DNA of 64,000 nt, from positions 1-64,000 of the forward strand of contig NZ_REFV01000005.1 in the NCBI RefSeq assembly GCF_003688895.1, in the 5' to 3' direction. Positions 29,001-36,806 of this stretch are shown in pieces. The position numbers and the translations under genes were made by a program. The notes under the pieces were generated by a model, which did not search any database, had not been told where the DNA came from, and saw only the letters and a list, made by a program, of their open reading frames with translations. This DNA is from Dokdonia sinensis (lineage in GTDB: Bacteria > Bacteroidota > Bacteroidia > Flavobacteriales > Flavobacteriaceae). Position 1 is the first letter of the stretch; every line of letters begins with the position of its first letter.

Positions 29001-29433
29001 TGTGCAACTTGCCGTACACGAGCAGAAGGATCCACTACTGATCTACAAGTTTGAAGCTTTTGAGTTGTTCAAAGTGATGATTGATAAGGTTAATAAGGAT
29101 GTGATTTCGTTCTTATTTAAAGGGGAAATTCCACAGGGAGATAGCAATCAGGTTGCAGATGCAGCGAACATTCGTGAGAAAAAAGAAAAGCTCGAAACTC
29201 AAAAAGAAGAGATTCCTAACCTTGATGAGCGCTCAGCGCAATCCAGGGCAGCTGGAAACACGCAACCACAGCAACAACAAGTGACAGAGACCATAGTGCG
29301 CTCACAGCCTAAAATAGGCCGTAACGATCGTGTTACGATTAAGAACGTGATGAATGGTGAAAGTAAGGTTGTAAAATATAAACAGGCAGAACCATTACTT
29401 GCTAAAGGGCAATGGGTGATTGTGAATGATTAG
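26071..29433 (+). CDS. secA: Preprotein translocase ATPase SecA
   Basis: A 1120-residue motor of the Sec pathway that pushes unfolded preproteins through SecYEG. Walker A MQTGEGKTL starts at residue 192 and the DEVD box is at 300-303; the preprotein-binding domain is in its expected place, and helicase motifs such as TNMAGRGTDI and RQLRGRAGRQGDPG identify nucleotide-binding domain 2. It is about 220 residues longer than the E. coli protein because of insertions near residues 60-120 and 330-430, as is usual in flavobacteria. The C-terminus ends VKYKQAEPLLAKGQWVIVND and lacks the cysteine-rich zinc (SEC-C) motif used for SecB binding in proteobacteria. It is monocistronic, followed by a terminator. 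Confidence 0.97.
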   Translation: MGFLDNVLKIFVGDKAKQDVSAIMPIVEQVKALGSAMESLSLDELRAKTLAFKDRIALDQKELRDKIDALKIEADETDDIDRREDIYTEIDKLEDDIYDLTQKTLNDILPEAYAVVKETARRFKENESLEVTATEYDRLLSGDKDYVQLDGDKAIWANSWDAVGKEVTWDMVHYDVQLVGGIAMHQGKIAEMQTGEGKTLVATLPVYLNALTGWGVHLVTVNDYLAKRDMAWMAPLFQFHGLTIDCIDYHRPNSEERRKAYNADITYGTNNEFGFDYLRDNMSHKPQDLVQRAPHYAIVDEVDSVLVDDARTPLIISGPVPKGDVHEFDALKPSIEKIVELQRKKLVGTLAEAKKLIAAGDTKEGGVQLLRVFRGLPKNKALIKFLSEEGIRLLLQKTENFYMQDNNREMPKIDSELYFTIEEKNNQIELTDLGIETLSGKDDPNFFVMPEIGMEIGKIEAKGLSPEEEAAEKEILFKDFGIKSERIHTMNQLLKAYTLFEKDTEYVVMDNKVMIVDEQTGRIMDGRRYSDGLHQAIEAKENVKIEDATQTFATVTLQNYFRMYRKLSGMTGTAITEAGELWEIYKLDVVEIPTNRPIARDDRDDLVYKTKREKYNAVIDEVTNLSNAGRPVLIGTTSVEISELLSRMLTIRKVPHNVLNAKLHKKEADIVAEAGNAGIVTIATNMAGRGTDIKLSDKVKAAGGLAIIGTERHDSRRVDRQLRGRAGRQGDPGSSQFYVSLEDNLMRLFGSERIAKMMDRLGLKEGEVIQHGMISKSIERAQKKVEENNFGVRKRLLEYDDVMNAQREVVYKRRRHALFGERLRVDLANMIYDTVENVVESNKQAQDYKNFEFELIRYFSMPSPVDENEFANSNPKKLADKIYQAAFEHYREKMERNANLAFPIIKRVYEDPASKFERIVVPFTDGNKEIRVVTNLKEAYDTDGKQLVNDFEKNITLAIIDDAWKTHLRKMDELKQSVQLAVHEQKDPLLIYKFEAFELFKVMIDKVNKDVISFLFKGEIPQGDSNQVADAANIREKKEKLETQKEEIPNLDERSAQSRAAGNTQPQQQQVTETIVRSQPKIGRNDRVTIKNVMNGESKVVKYKQAEPLLAKGQWVIVND

Positions 29434-29455
29434 ATTGCACATTGCATAGAATAAG

Positions 29456-29488
29456 AAACGGCTCACATTTTTGTAGAGCCGTTTTTTT
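29456..29488 (+). terminator. secA terminator
   Basis: AAACGGCTC (29456-29464) pairs perfectly with GAGCCGTTT (29476-29484), then a T-run. Confidence 0.9.
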
Positions 29489-29496
29489 ATGGGTTA

Positions 29497-29512
29497 CGCT
29501 TTCGCGAAAGCG
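29497..29512. repeat. Iterated palindrome, intergenic copy after the secA terminator
   Basis: Complete CGCTTTCGCGAAAGCG, about 10 bp after the T-run of the secA terminator. Because a proper terminator is already present, this copy has no need to act as one. Confidence 0.95.
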
Positions 29513-29569
29513 GAAAATAAAATTTATTTAAACGTCTATTATATTTTCAGACATATTTGGAATATTAAG

Positions 29570-29653
29570 CACCCAGCACCCAGCACCCAGCACCCAGCAC
29601 CCAGCACCCAGCACCCAGCACCCAGCACTCAGCACCCAGCACCCAGCACCCAG
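29570..29653. repeat. 7-bp tandem repeat, 12 units of CACCCAG
   Basis: Twelve head-to-tail units of CACCCAG (84 bp), eleven identical and one (29626-29632) CACTCAG. Seven is not a multiple of three, so all frames stay open and spurious small reading frames cross it on both strands; these are not called. It lies between the secA terminator and pepD, about 84 bp before the pepD start. It is a likely length-variable locus. Confidence 0.95.
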
Positions 29654-29736
29654 CATAATCCGCTGAGATTTCAAATTCAATTTCAGTTTCGATTTACATT
29701 TACCTCCCTTACCTTTACAAAAAAACAGATATAACG

Positions 29737-31200
29737 ATGACAAACCCAGAAGTAAGAGCCTTAGAACCCAAAGCCCTTTGGAACAAATTTGCCGATTTAA
29801 ATGCTGTACCGCGACCGTCCAAAAAAGAAGAGCGTGTGATACAGTTTATGAAGGATTTTGGAGCAAATCTCGGTTTAGAAACCCTAGAAGATGAAGTAGG
29901 GAATGTAATTATACGCAAACCAGCTACTAAAGGTATGGAGGACCGGAAGATGGTCGTGATGCAATCACACCTAGATATGGTGCATCAAAAAAATGCCGAT
30001 ACAGATTTTGATTTTGACACTCAAGGTATAGAAATGTATGTAGATGGTGACTGGGTAAGAGCTCGAGGAACAACGCTAGGGGCAGATAATGGTCTGGGAG
30101 TTGCAACTATTATGGCAGTATTAGAGAGTACAGACATCGCACATCCAGCGATTGAGGCTCTGTTTACCATAGATGAAGAGACAGGAATGACTGGCGCAAT
30201 GGGCTTAAAAGGTGGTGTTTTAAAAGGAGATATTCTATTAAATCTAGATACCGAAGAAGACGACGAGATAGGAGTAGGGTGTGCTGGCGGAATTGATGTT
30301 ACTGCAACACGCGACTACGAAGTAGAGCCTCTTGAAGAGGGAAAAACCGGCTATGAAATAACTATAAAAGGATTAAATGGCGGTCACTCTGGAATGGACA
30401 TCATAAAAGGTTTAGGAAACGCAAACAAGTTGATGAACCGTATGCTTTTTGACGGTTTTGAAAACTTCGGGATGCGTATTGCTTCTATAAATGGTGGTAG
30501 CTTGCGCAATGCGATACCACGAGAAAGTTTTGCAGTAATTGCTGTAGACACGATACAGAAAGATGCTTTTGAGTTTGAATTTAAAGCACTTGCAGATGCT
30601 ATCAAAAAGGAATTTAAGCTACTAGAGGCGAATCTTGATATAAGTTTTAAGGAAACTTCGGCACCTGTGAGCGTTATGGAGCTGGGTGTTCAGGAAGGAT
30701 TGCTCAAAGCATTGTACGCCGCTCACAATGGCGTTTATAGAATGAGCCCAGATATTGAAGACCTCGTAGAAACTTCAAATAACATCGCAAGAGTAACGGT
30801 AGAAAAAGGGAATATTGAGATCCTATGCTTAACGCGCTCCTCTGTAGAAAGTTCTAAGACAGATCTAGTAAATGCGCTTAGAGCAACTTTCGAGCTTATA
30901 GGTTGTGAGGTGGACGCTTCTGGAGATTACCCAGGGTGGGCACCGAATATGGATAGTGCTATTCTTAAGGTGTTAGTAGCAAAGTATAAAAGTCTCAATA
31001 ATGAGGAACCAGTAGTTGCTGCCTGTCATGCAGGATTAGAATGCGGTATCTTGGGACAAAATTATCCGGGAATGGATATGATTTCATTTGGACCAACGAT
31101 AAAAGGAGCACACTCTCCTGACGAAAGAGCTAGTATCACTAGCGCGCAGAAATATTGGGATTTTGTAATTGAAGTTTTAAAGGATATACCTAAGAAGTAA
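29737..31200 (+). CDS. pepD: Cytosolic aminoacyl-histidine dipeptidase (M20 family)
   Basis: A 487-residue zinc dipeptidase of the PepD (carnosinase-like) type that splits Xaa-His and other dipeptides in the cytoplasm. Metal ligands and catalytic residues can be followed: QSHLDMV (near residue 75), GADNGLG (near 116), catalytic Glu in IDEETGM (near 146), a further Asp in NLDTEEDD, and the terminal His in GAHSPDERA. The lid/dimerisation domain follows NGGHSGMDI. Length and order are those of the family. The upstream DNA carries the 7-bp tandem repeat, and the strong terminator after the gene is shared with the opposite unit. Confidence 0.95.
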   Translation: MTNPEVRALEPKALWNKFADLNAVPRPSKKEERVIQFMKDFGANLGLETLEDEVGNVIIRKPATKGMEDRKMVVMQSHLDMVHQKNADTDFDFDTQGIEMYVDGDWVRARGTTLGADNGLGVATIMAVLESTDIAHPAIEALFTIDEETGMTGAMGLKGGVLKGDILLNLDTEEDDEIGVGCAGGIDVTATRDYEVEPLEEGKTGYEITIKGLNGGHSGMDIIKGLGNANKLMNRMLFDGFENFGMRIASINGGSLRNAIPRESFAVIAVDTIQKDAFEFEFKALADAIKKEFKLLEANLDISFKETSAPVSVMELGVQEGLLKALYAAHNGVYRMSPDIEDLVETSNNIARVTVEKGNIEILCLTRSSVESSKTDLVNALRATFELIGCEVDASGDYPGWAPNMDSAILKVLVAKYKSLNNEEPVVAACHAGLECGILGQNYPGMDMISFGPTIKGAHSPDERASITSAQKYWDFVIEVLKDIPKK

Positions 31201-31235
31201 AAGCTAATTATAGAAAACAAAAACACGTGTGAAAT

Positions 31236-31270
31236 AAAATGGCCACCTGAGCGTTTCAGGTGGCCATTTT
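31236..31270. terminator. Bidirectional terminator between pepD and the PPIase gene
   Basis: AAAATGGCCACCTGA (31236-31250) pairs perfectly with TCAGGTGGCCATTTT (31256-31270), a 15-bp stem with a 5-base loop, flanked by A and T so that it works on both strands. Confidence 0.9.
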
Positions 31271-31294
31271 TGCTTTAGCGAAGGCGAAACATTA

Positions 31295-32422
31295 TTACTT
31301 AACGATTTCTAGTAATTCTATTTCAAAAATCATATTTGATTTTGCTGGGATCGGACCGTATTCTTGTTCTCCATATCCTAAGTGGTACGGTACAAAAATC
31401 GTAGCTTTTTCACCAACCTTGAGTTGTTGTATTCCTTCTTTCATCCCTGCAATAAGGCGGGCTTCATTACTATAAGGAACATTCATAGGTTGATATGGAC
31501 TGCGCGGGTTTACTTTATCTAATTTTTCGGCGAGTTCTCTTTGGCTTGTGTCAAAGAGCTCTCCGCTTTCAAAAAACCCTGCATAATCCACCTTAACTTT
31601 TGCACCTAGCGCAGGTTTCTCACCGTCTGTCTTCTCATCTATAAAGATGGCAAGACCACTAGGAAGTTTTTCTGCTTTCTCTCTCTTGCTGTCAAAACGC
31701 TCTTTATATTCTTTGTACTTAATGGCATCTGCAGCCGCTTTTTCTTCGGCAGCTTTTACTCTTTTTGCATCAATACCCGCAAGTTCTGCTTTAAAGGTTT
31801 CTGGGGCGTTAAAGTTTTTTGCGGCGCTTCCTTTACGTATGATATTTACTTGCGTCATTACTGGCGGGACTTTAGGCTTTCCTTGTCTAGGATCTCCTAT
31901 TTTTTCAACAGCAATAATGTCATCGATTACTTCAAGACCTATAACAACTTTACCCCAAACCGTATGTCTTCCGTTGAGCCAAGGTGTTTCTTTTTGGGTG
32001 ATAAAAAACTGACTACTATTTGTGTCAGGACCACTATTTGCCATAGATAGTGTTCCTTTTGAATCGTGTACGAGACCATCTACAAATTCATCGTGAAATT
32101 TATATCCTGCATCTCCAGAACCTTTTCCTAACGGGTCACCGCCTTGAATCATAAAGTCTTCTATCACTCGGTGAAATGTGAGTCCATTATAAAATGGCTT
32201 TCCTTTAAGTGTAGAATCTTTAACCATCGGGTGGTTACCCTCGGCTAGAGCAACAAAATTTGCCACGGTCGCAGGTGTTTCTTCAAAATATAATTGAGCC
32301 ACCATGGTTCCCTTATCTGTTACGATTTCTGCATACAGGCCATCTTCTAGATCTGGATACTTATCATTGCACGAAAGCAAGGTTAGTAGAGCTATAAATA
32401 AATACATCGGTAATTTTCTCAT
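31295..32422 (-). CDS. Cyclophilin-FKBP fusion peptidyl-prolyl isomerase lipoprotein
   Basis: A 375-residue envelope lipoprotein (signal peptide ending LLTLLSC). Two different isomerase folds are joined: a cyclophilin domain (about 28-200: FHRVIEDFMIQGGDP, GTLSMANSGPDTNSSQFFIT, HTVWGKVV) and an FKBP domain (about 270-375: GAKVKVDYAGFFESGELFDTS, IPAKSNMIFEIELLEI), with a Lys/Glu-rich helical linker between. Such dual PPIases are found in flavobacteria. It lies 13 bp downstream of gldI and is translated from the same mRNA, which suggests that it folds envelope proteins of the gliding/T9SS apparatus. Confidence 0.92.
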   Translation of the reverse strand: MRKLPMYLFIALLTLLSCNDKYPDLEDGLYAEIVTDKGTMVAQLYFEETPATVANFVALAEGNHPMVKDSTLKGKPFYNGLTFHRVIEDFMIQGGDPLGKGSGDAGYKFHDEFVDGLVHDSKGTLSMANSGPDTNSSQFFITQKETPWLNGRHTVWGKVVIGLEVIDDIIAVEKIGDPRQGKPKVPPVMTQVNIIRKGSAAKNFNAPETFKAELAGIDAKRVKAAEEKAAADAIKYKEYKERFDSKREKAEKLPSGLAIFIDEKTDGEKPALGAKVKVDYAGFFESGELFDTSQRELAEKLDKVNPRSPYQPMNVPYSNEARLIAGMKEGIQQLKVGEKATIFVPYHLGYGEQEYGPIPAKSNMIFEIELLEIVK

Positions 32423-32435
32423 TGTTTTTAAATTA

Positions 32436-32993
32436 TTAATTGTCTTCGTTTTTATTTTTTATTTCATTTAAAGTGACGGTGGTCTTTATGATAACATTGC
32501 TACCTATCTTGCCGTCTATTCCATAATATCCATATGCTTGGTATGAAGGTAAAAGAAAGGTAACTACCTCACCTGGTTTCATAAGCTTAAGTCCTTCTCT
32601 TAGTCCTGAAATGAGGTCTTGATTGCTTTGATCTATTTGATAAACTTGATTGCCTACCTCTTCTGTGGTTAAAATAGATGTTCCTGCGAGTGTTTTTACA
32701 TCATAATTAAAGGATACGAGGTCACCCACCTGCGGAGTTACAAGTTGTGTCGAGTCTTTTTTTACAAATGTGTACCAAAAACCATTGGGCGAGGCAATAT
32801 ATTCCTGCGACGCATTCTTCTCAATATGTTTTTGAATATCTTGTTCCTCAAGCGCAATAAGTTTCTTATTGCGTTTTATAGAATTATCTACATAAACACC
32901 AGATTGCTTATTTATAGGTCGCCGCGCCTCTGGTCCTTTGCAGGAAAGAAATATTGTAAAGCATAAAATGGTGAGACTTAAGGCGTTTCTCAT
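32436..32993 (-). CDS. gldI: Gliding motility lipoprotein GldI (FKBP-type PPIase)
   Basis: A 185-residue lipoprotein (lipobox FLSC) with one FKBP-like isomerase domain over residues ~85-180 (VGDLVSFNYDVKTLAGTSILT; LKLMKPGEVVTFLLPSYQAYGYYG; VIIKTTVTLNEI). The length, the N-terminal GPEARRPINK segment and the neighbouring nrnA match the GldI family, needed for gliding and the type IX secretion machinery in Flavobacterium johnsoniae. Its ATG overlaps the nrnA stop (ATGA), a classic sign of translational coupling. Presence of gldI does not prove that the organism glides; many non-gliding relatives keep T9SS genes. Confidence 0.93.
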   Translation of the reverse strand: MRNALSLTILCFTIFLSCKGPEARRPINKQSGVYVDNSIKRNKKLIALEEQDIQKHIEKNASQEYIASPNGFWYTFVKKDSTQLVTPQVGDLVSFNYDVKTLAGTSILTTEEVGNQVYQIDQSNQDLISGLREGLKLMKPGEVVTFLLPSYQAYGYYGIDGKIGSNVIIKTTVTLNEIKNKNEDN

Positions 32994-34009
32994 TGTGTGA
33001 GCTGGGCTTTATACTGGGGCAATATACTAATAAAATGAGTTATGGTATCTTCCATATTTAGGTCACTTTTCCCACCAGCAGCATTTATATGCCCACCGCC
33101 AGAATAATGTTCCCGAGCAACATCATTTACCGAGAAATCACCTTTAGACCTAAGCGACATCTTAATAATATTATCTGCCTTATTTTCAATAAAAATCACG
33201 GCAAACCTAATACCGAGAAGTGTTAATCCATAATTAACAAAACCTTCCGTATCTCCTTTCTGGAAGTTATGATCGTCCAGCTCTTTCTGTGTAATCGTAA
33301 TATAGGCTGTATTAAATTCCTCTAGTACTCTCAAATTCTTGAGGGCTACTCCTAAGAGTTGCATTTTAGAAAGGCTCCAAGAGTCATTTAAATTTTGATG
33401 AATCTCTGTATTATTTGCACCCTTTGCAATTAAGGCGGCAACGACTTGGTGTGTTTGTGCCGTTGTAGACGAAAATCTGAAGGACCCTGTATCCGTCATT
33501 ATTCCTGTATATATACACGAAGCCATATCCTTATCTATAAGCTCTGTATCTCCCAAACTATCTATAAAATGATATATCATCTCACAAGTAGAACTCATTG
33601 CTGTATCACTATAAGTCACTACAGCATAATCTGCTGGTTGCTGGTGATGGTCTATCATCACGATAGGCGCAACAACGTTCTTGAGAACCGCTTCCATATC
33701 ACTACCTGTGCGAGAGAAGTGATTAAAGTCTAATGTAAAAACCAGGTCAGCAGCCATTATTTTTTCTGTCGCTTGGTCTGAGTTCTGACTATAGATCAAA
33801 ACTTCTTCATTTCCAGGAAGCCACTGTAAAAACTGTGGGTATTCATTAGGAGCAATAACTTGTGGTGTATGTCCTTTTTTCTTAAGATATCCTGCTAGTG
33901 CTAGCGTACTCCCCATTGCATCCCCATCAGGATTTCTATGCGGAATAATAACAATGTGCTGAGGTTGTGAGAGTAGTGATTCTATTTGGGTAATTTGAGG
34001 TATAGTCAT
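32990..34009 (-). CDS. nrnA: DHH-family nanoRNase/pAp phosphatase
   Basis: 339 residues from the ATG at 34009 (a start seven codons upstream is unlikely). The N-terminal DHH domain shows HRNPDGDAMGS, TLDFNHFSRTG, and the defining MIDHHQQPADY motif (about residue 118); the C-terminal DHHA1 domain ends with REHYSGGGHINAAGG. Members degrade 2-5-nt RNA and dephosphorylate 3'-phosphoadenosine 5'-phosphate in the cytoplasm. It is the first gene of the nrnA-gldI-PPIase operon and is translationally coupled to gldI by a 4-bp overlap. It is divergent from ndk. Confidence 0.93.
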   Translation of the reverse strand: MTIPQITQIESLLSQPQHIVIIPHRNPDGDAMGSTLALAGYLKKKGHTPQVIAPNEYPQFLQWLPGNEEVLIYSQNSDQATEKIMAADLVFTLDFNHFSRTGSDMEAVLKNVVAPIVMIDHHQQPADYAVVTYSDTAMSSTCEMIYHFIDSLGDTELIDKDMASCIYTGIMTDTGSFRFSSTTAQTHQVVAALIAKGANNTEIHQNLNDSWSLSKMQLLGVALKNLRVLEEFNTAYITITQKELDDHNFQKGDTEGFVNYGLTLLGIRFAVIFIENKADNIIKMSLRSKGDFSVNDVAREHYSGGGHINAAGGKSDLNMEDTITHFISILPQYKAQLTQ

Positions 34010-34106
34010 AAGCTTCAAAGATACAATCAATCTTTATTTTTGCATGTACCGTTATCAATAATTTAAGAACGTCATATGGTATGAGAAATTGTTATTTCTT
34101 AACCAT

Positions 34107-34133
34107 TTGATTACATAGAATACCGTATTTTTG
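34107..34133 (+). promoter_or_regulatory. Probable ndk promoter
   Basis: -7 TATTTTTG at 34126-34133 with a TTG at 34107-34109, 16 bp apart, which is shorter than the ideal 19. Transcription would start near 34140, and the one-armed palindrome at 34155 would lie in the leader. Confidence 0.5.
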
Positions 34134-34154
34134 CACCCGAATTTGAGGAGGTTT

Positions 34155-34170
34155 TTACGCTTTCGCGAAA
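34155..34170. repeat. Iterated palindrome, one-armed copy in the ndk leader
   Basis: TTACGCTTTCGCGAAA, with the core and left arm complete and the right arm missing. It lies 12 bp before the ndk start codon. Confidence 0.85.
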
Positions 34171-34181
34171 ATTAAATTAAG

Positions 34182-34598
34182 ATGACAAACAGAACATTTA
34201 CAATGATTAAGCCAGATGGTGTTGAGAACGGACACGTAGGGGCTATTTTAGAAAAAATTACTGCTAGCGGTTTTCGTATCGTAGCGATGAAACTTACGCA
34301 AATGACAACGGCAGATGCTCAGGAGTTTTATGGGGTTCACAAGGAGCGTCCATTCTTCGGAGAGCTTGTTGAGTTTATGACACGCGGTCCTATCGTTGCA
34401 GCTATTCTTGAAAAAGAAAACGCAGTAGCAGATTTCCGTACACTCATAGGAGCAACTAACCCAGCAGAAGCTGCAGAAGGTACCATTCGTGCTTTATATG
34501 CAGCATCAGTAGGAGAAAACGCGGTTCACGGGAGTGATAGCGATGAGAATGCGGCTATCGAAGGTGCATTCCACTTTTCTGGAAGAGAGATGTTCTAA
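34182..34598 (+). CDS. ndk: Nucleoside diphosphate kinase
   Basis: A 138-residue cytoplasmic enzyme that transfers the gamma-phosphate of ATP to NDPs to balance nucleotide pools. The N-terminal [16 protein letters not shown] and the active-site region [12 protein letters not shown] with phospho-accepting His116 are diagnostic. Length and sequence are entirely typical. It has its own promoter region and terminator, divergent from nrnA. Confidence 0.97.
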   Translation: MTNRTFTMIKPDGVENGHVGAILEKITASGFRIVAMKLTQMTTADAQEFYGVHKERPFFGELVEFMTRGPIVAAILEKENAVADFRTLIGATNPAEAAEGTIRALYAASVGENAVHGSDSDENAAIEGAFHFSGREMF

Positions 34599-34635
34599 AC
34601 TCAGAACACAGAGAAAACAATATAGATTATAGAAG

Positions 34636-34668
34636 AAAGCGCTATCCTTTGGGAAGCGCTTTTTTTAT
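34636..34668 (+). terminator. ndk terminator
   Basis: AAAGCGCT (34636-34643) pairs with AGCGCTTT (34655-34662), then a T-run. Confidence 0.85.
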
Positions 34669-34738
34669 TGTCTTTTAAGTATAGGTTAAAAAAAGATGAG
34701 CTCAGCGAGGTTTTTTCTAAAGTTGCGTTTACCACGTG

Positions 34739-35881
34739 TCAATTTTTTTGCCAAATAGTAACATACTCCCTAGCCACCTCAATATGGTCGTGATATTTTT
34801 GAACAAAAGCCTTCGCACTTTTGCCAATAGTAGGTATCGCACTGGGATTTAAGATCAGTTTTTCTAGATTAAAAGCTATCTCATTTGGGTCTGGTGTAGC
34901 GTCTATAGCTACTGGTTCTGTGAGATTATAATGCTTCATAAAATGAGGGCCGGCTCCTGTAAAAACGACTTTTCCTTTGGCCATTGCCTCAAGTGCATTA
35001 TATCCTTGGTCGTGACTATATACTTGGTCTAGGAGAATATGAGCGCGGTCGTAAGCTTTGATATATTCAGAATAGGGAAGCGACTCCACAGTAATAATTT
35101 CGATTTTATCAGAATATGACTTTTTAATGATTTCTAGCGCTTTTTCAAAAATATCATTCCCTTTTTTGAGATAGGACTGCCTATTAATCCCGTGGAAGAT
35201 GACTATTTTTTGATCTTCTCTCGTTGTAGTATAATCTAGTTTAGAAAGATTTATGGGTGTCGGGATGAGCTTGGTTGCTTTTATATTTTTACGCAAGCTT
35301 AAATAATAGTCCATATCAGTAGGAATAATGGCTTCCGCGTGACTCATTACGGTTTCATAAAGCGCCTTGTACTCTGATTTTAGATAGCGCATCGCTCCTT
35401 GGTATTTTGGAGCTAGATTTTTATCATTTACATAGGGCGTGAGCATATGATAGGGGAGAGTAGATGTGAGTAGGTCTTCTACCCAATATACGTCTGTCCC
35501 ACAGGCCGAAAGGAACATTTTTTTGTTCTGAAGTGCTAGTTTTTTGATAAACTTTTGTTCTCTACTAGGAGTGGTACGAATACTCCAAGAATTAATGAGT
35601 TGGACAACGTCGTAATTTTTTAATTCAGGAAGTGCTTTTGCAAACCGATTCCCAATTTCTATTGCGGTAATATCGGTGCCTGTTATTTTAAAAATACCAC
35701 GACGTATTTTGGTCACAAACCAGTTGCCCATCGTATATCGCGGACTGATATCCACATCTACTGGAAATTTTTTAAAATCGTCTCCCGTACCTACCAGCGT
35801 GACTTCGTGGCCCAAAGCAATAAGCCCTTCTTTTAAGGAATTGTGAAAACGACTATATTCGCCTATGAGCAGTATATTCAT
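34739..35881 (-). CDS. GT4-type glycosyltransferase
   Basis: 380 residues, a soluble GT-B-fold transferase. The N-terminal Rossmann half begins MNILLIGEYSRFHNSLKEGL with a glycine-poor acceptor-binding loop. The C-terminal half carries the donor-binding region (KIVIFHGINRQSYLKKGNDIF; then DQVYSHDQGYNALEAMAKG), where the E in NALEAMAKG corresponds to the family's EX7E-type nucleotide-sugar contact. It is the left border of the surface-glycan region and is divergent from the GT2 gene with only 28 bp between the start codons. Donor and acceptor are unknown. Confidence 0.82.
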   Translation of the reverse strand: MNILLIGEYSRFHNSLKEGLIALGHEVTLVGTGDDFKKFPVDVDISPRYTMGNWFVTKIRRGIFKITGTDITAIEIGNRFAKALPELKNYDVVQLINSWSIRTTPSREQKFIKKLALQNKKMFLSACGTDVYWVEDLLTSTLPYHMLTPYVNDKNLAPKYQGAMRYLKSEYKALYETVMSHAEAIIPTDMDYYLSLRKNIKATKLIPTPINLSKLDYTTTREDQKIVIFHGINRQSYLKKGNDIFEKALEIIKKSYSDKIEIITVESLPYSEYIKAYDRAHILLDQVYSHDQGYNALEAMAKGKVVFTGAGPHFMKHYNLTEPVAIDATPDPNEIAFNLEKLILNPSAIPTIGKSAKAFVQKYHDHIEVAREYVTIWQKN

Positions 35882-35909
35882 TGCTGTAAATATAAACTAA
35901 ACTCAAATT

Positions 35910-36806
35910 TTGAACACCGCTGTCCCTTTTGAAATTCTAGTTTCGACGATGTATCGTGATAATTTGCGCTTTCTTGAGGCTATGTTTCCGCACGTAGATT
36001 ATCGGGATTTTAATATTTTGGTGATTAACCAGACCGATGAGGTGCGCCAGCTACAGAGCAATTTACCCAATATCCGAGTTATAAATACGAAAGAAAGGGG
36101 CCTCCCACAAAGTCGCAATATGGCGATAAAAAATGCTAAGGGTGATATATGTCTGGTGGCAGATGATGATGTGCGGTATGTTGAGGATGTAGAGGATATT
36201 GTTGTTTCCGCTTTCGCGAAAGCGAGCCTGCGAGATTCACAACCATCGGGAGAACGCAGCGCTAAAGCAAAACTAGCCTCACCTTCAGAAACAAATCATC
36301 CCACCGTCATCACTTTCCAAATGGTCAAAGAATCTGGTGTTCTGTATCAAGATTATCCCGATATAAGAAAACATACCAACAAGAGTATCTCTACTGTGAA
36401 TGGTGTTGTTATAGCCTTTAACCGAAAGCTCCTGCTGGAGCAGCACATTTTGTACAACAATCATTTTGGACTAGGAGCAACTTTTGGAACGGCAAATGAG
36501 TATGTTTTTATGAGAAATGTACTTAAAGCGGGTGCGGTAGCACTTTTTGAACCCAAGGTTATTCTCTCGCATCCAGACGTCAGTTCGGGGCGATTTCAAG
36601 GGGAGGACCGCGTCATATACGGGCGTGCTGCTCTTAAGTATAAAGAGTATGGGGTGTTTGCCTATCTTTGGATCCTCAAATATTTGCGATTTTTAGTAGC
36701 ACACAAGTATATTGAACCTGAACAATTTCGGGAGAAGCTCAAAGTAGGCTTCAGCGGAATAAAAAAGTATAAACAACTTCTCAAGGACGGATTAGAAACT
36801 AGATAA
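35910..36806 (+). CDS. Family 2 glycosyltransferase with repeat-derived insertion
   Basis: A 298-residue GT-A transferase. I take the TTG at 35910 as start, because the family begins close to EILVSTMYRDN and no ATG lies before it. The nucleotide-sugar site shows NTKERGLPQSRNMAI and the DxD-type VADDDVRYV (residues 83-91). Residues 100-127 (SAFAKASLRDSQ...LASPS) look inserted: they begin with the palindrome at 36209-36224 and separate the DxD segment from the conserved VITFQM strand. It is followed directly by the fdtA-like gene (TAAATG junction), so the two are cotranslated. Confidence 0.8.
   Translation: MNTAVPFEILVSTMYRDNLRFLEAMFPHVDYRDFNILVINQTDEVRQLQSNLPNIRVINTKERGLPQSRNMAIKNAKGDICLVADDDVRYVEDVEDIVVSAFAKASLRDSQPSGERSAKAKLASPSETNHPTVITFQMVKESGVLYQDYPDIRKHTNKSISTVNGVVIAFNRKLLLEQHILYNNHFGLGATFGTANEYVFMRNVLKAGAVALFEPKVILSHPDVSSGRFQGEDRVIYGRAALKYKEYGVFAYLWILKYLRFLVAHKYIEPEQFREKLKVGFSGIKKYKQLLKDGLETR

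Noticed and set aside
29570-29653. CRISPR array
   Set aside because: The units are 7 bp and contiguous, without spacers; the same holds for 56064-56119. No cas genes are in the window.
29489-29743. Open frames on both strands across the CACCCAG repeat (proteins of repeated PSTQHPA or GAGCWVL)
   Set aside because: A 7-bp repeat unit keeps all frames open; there is no start context, domain or codon bias, and the frames exist only because of the repeat.
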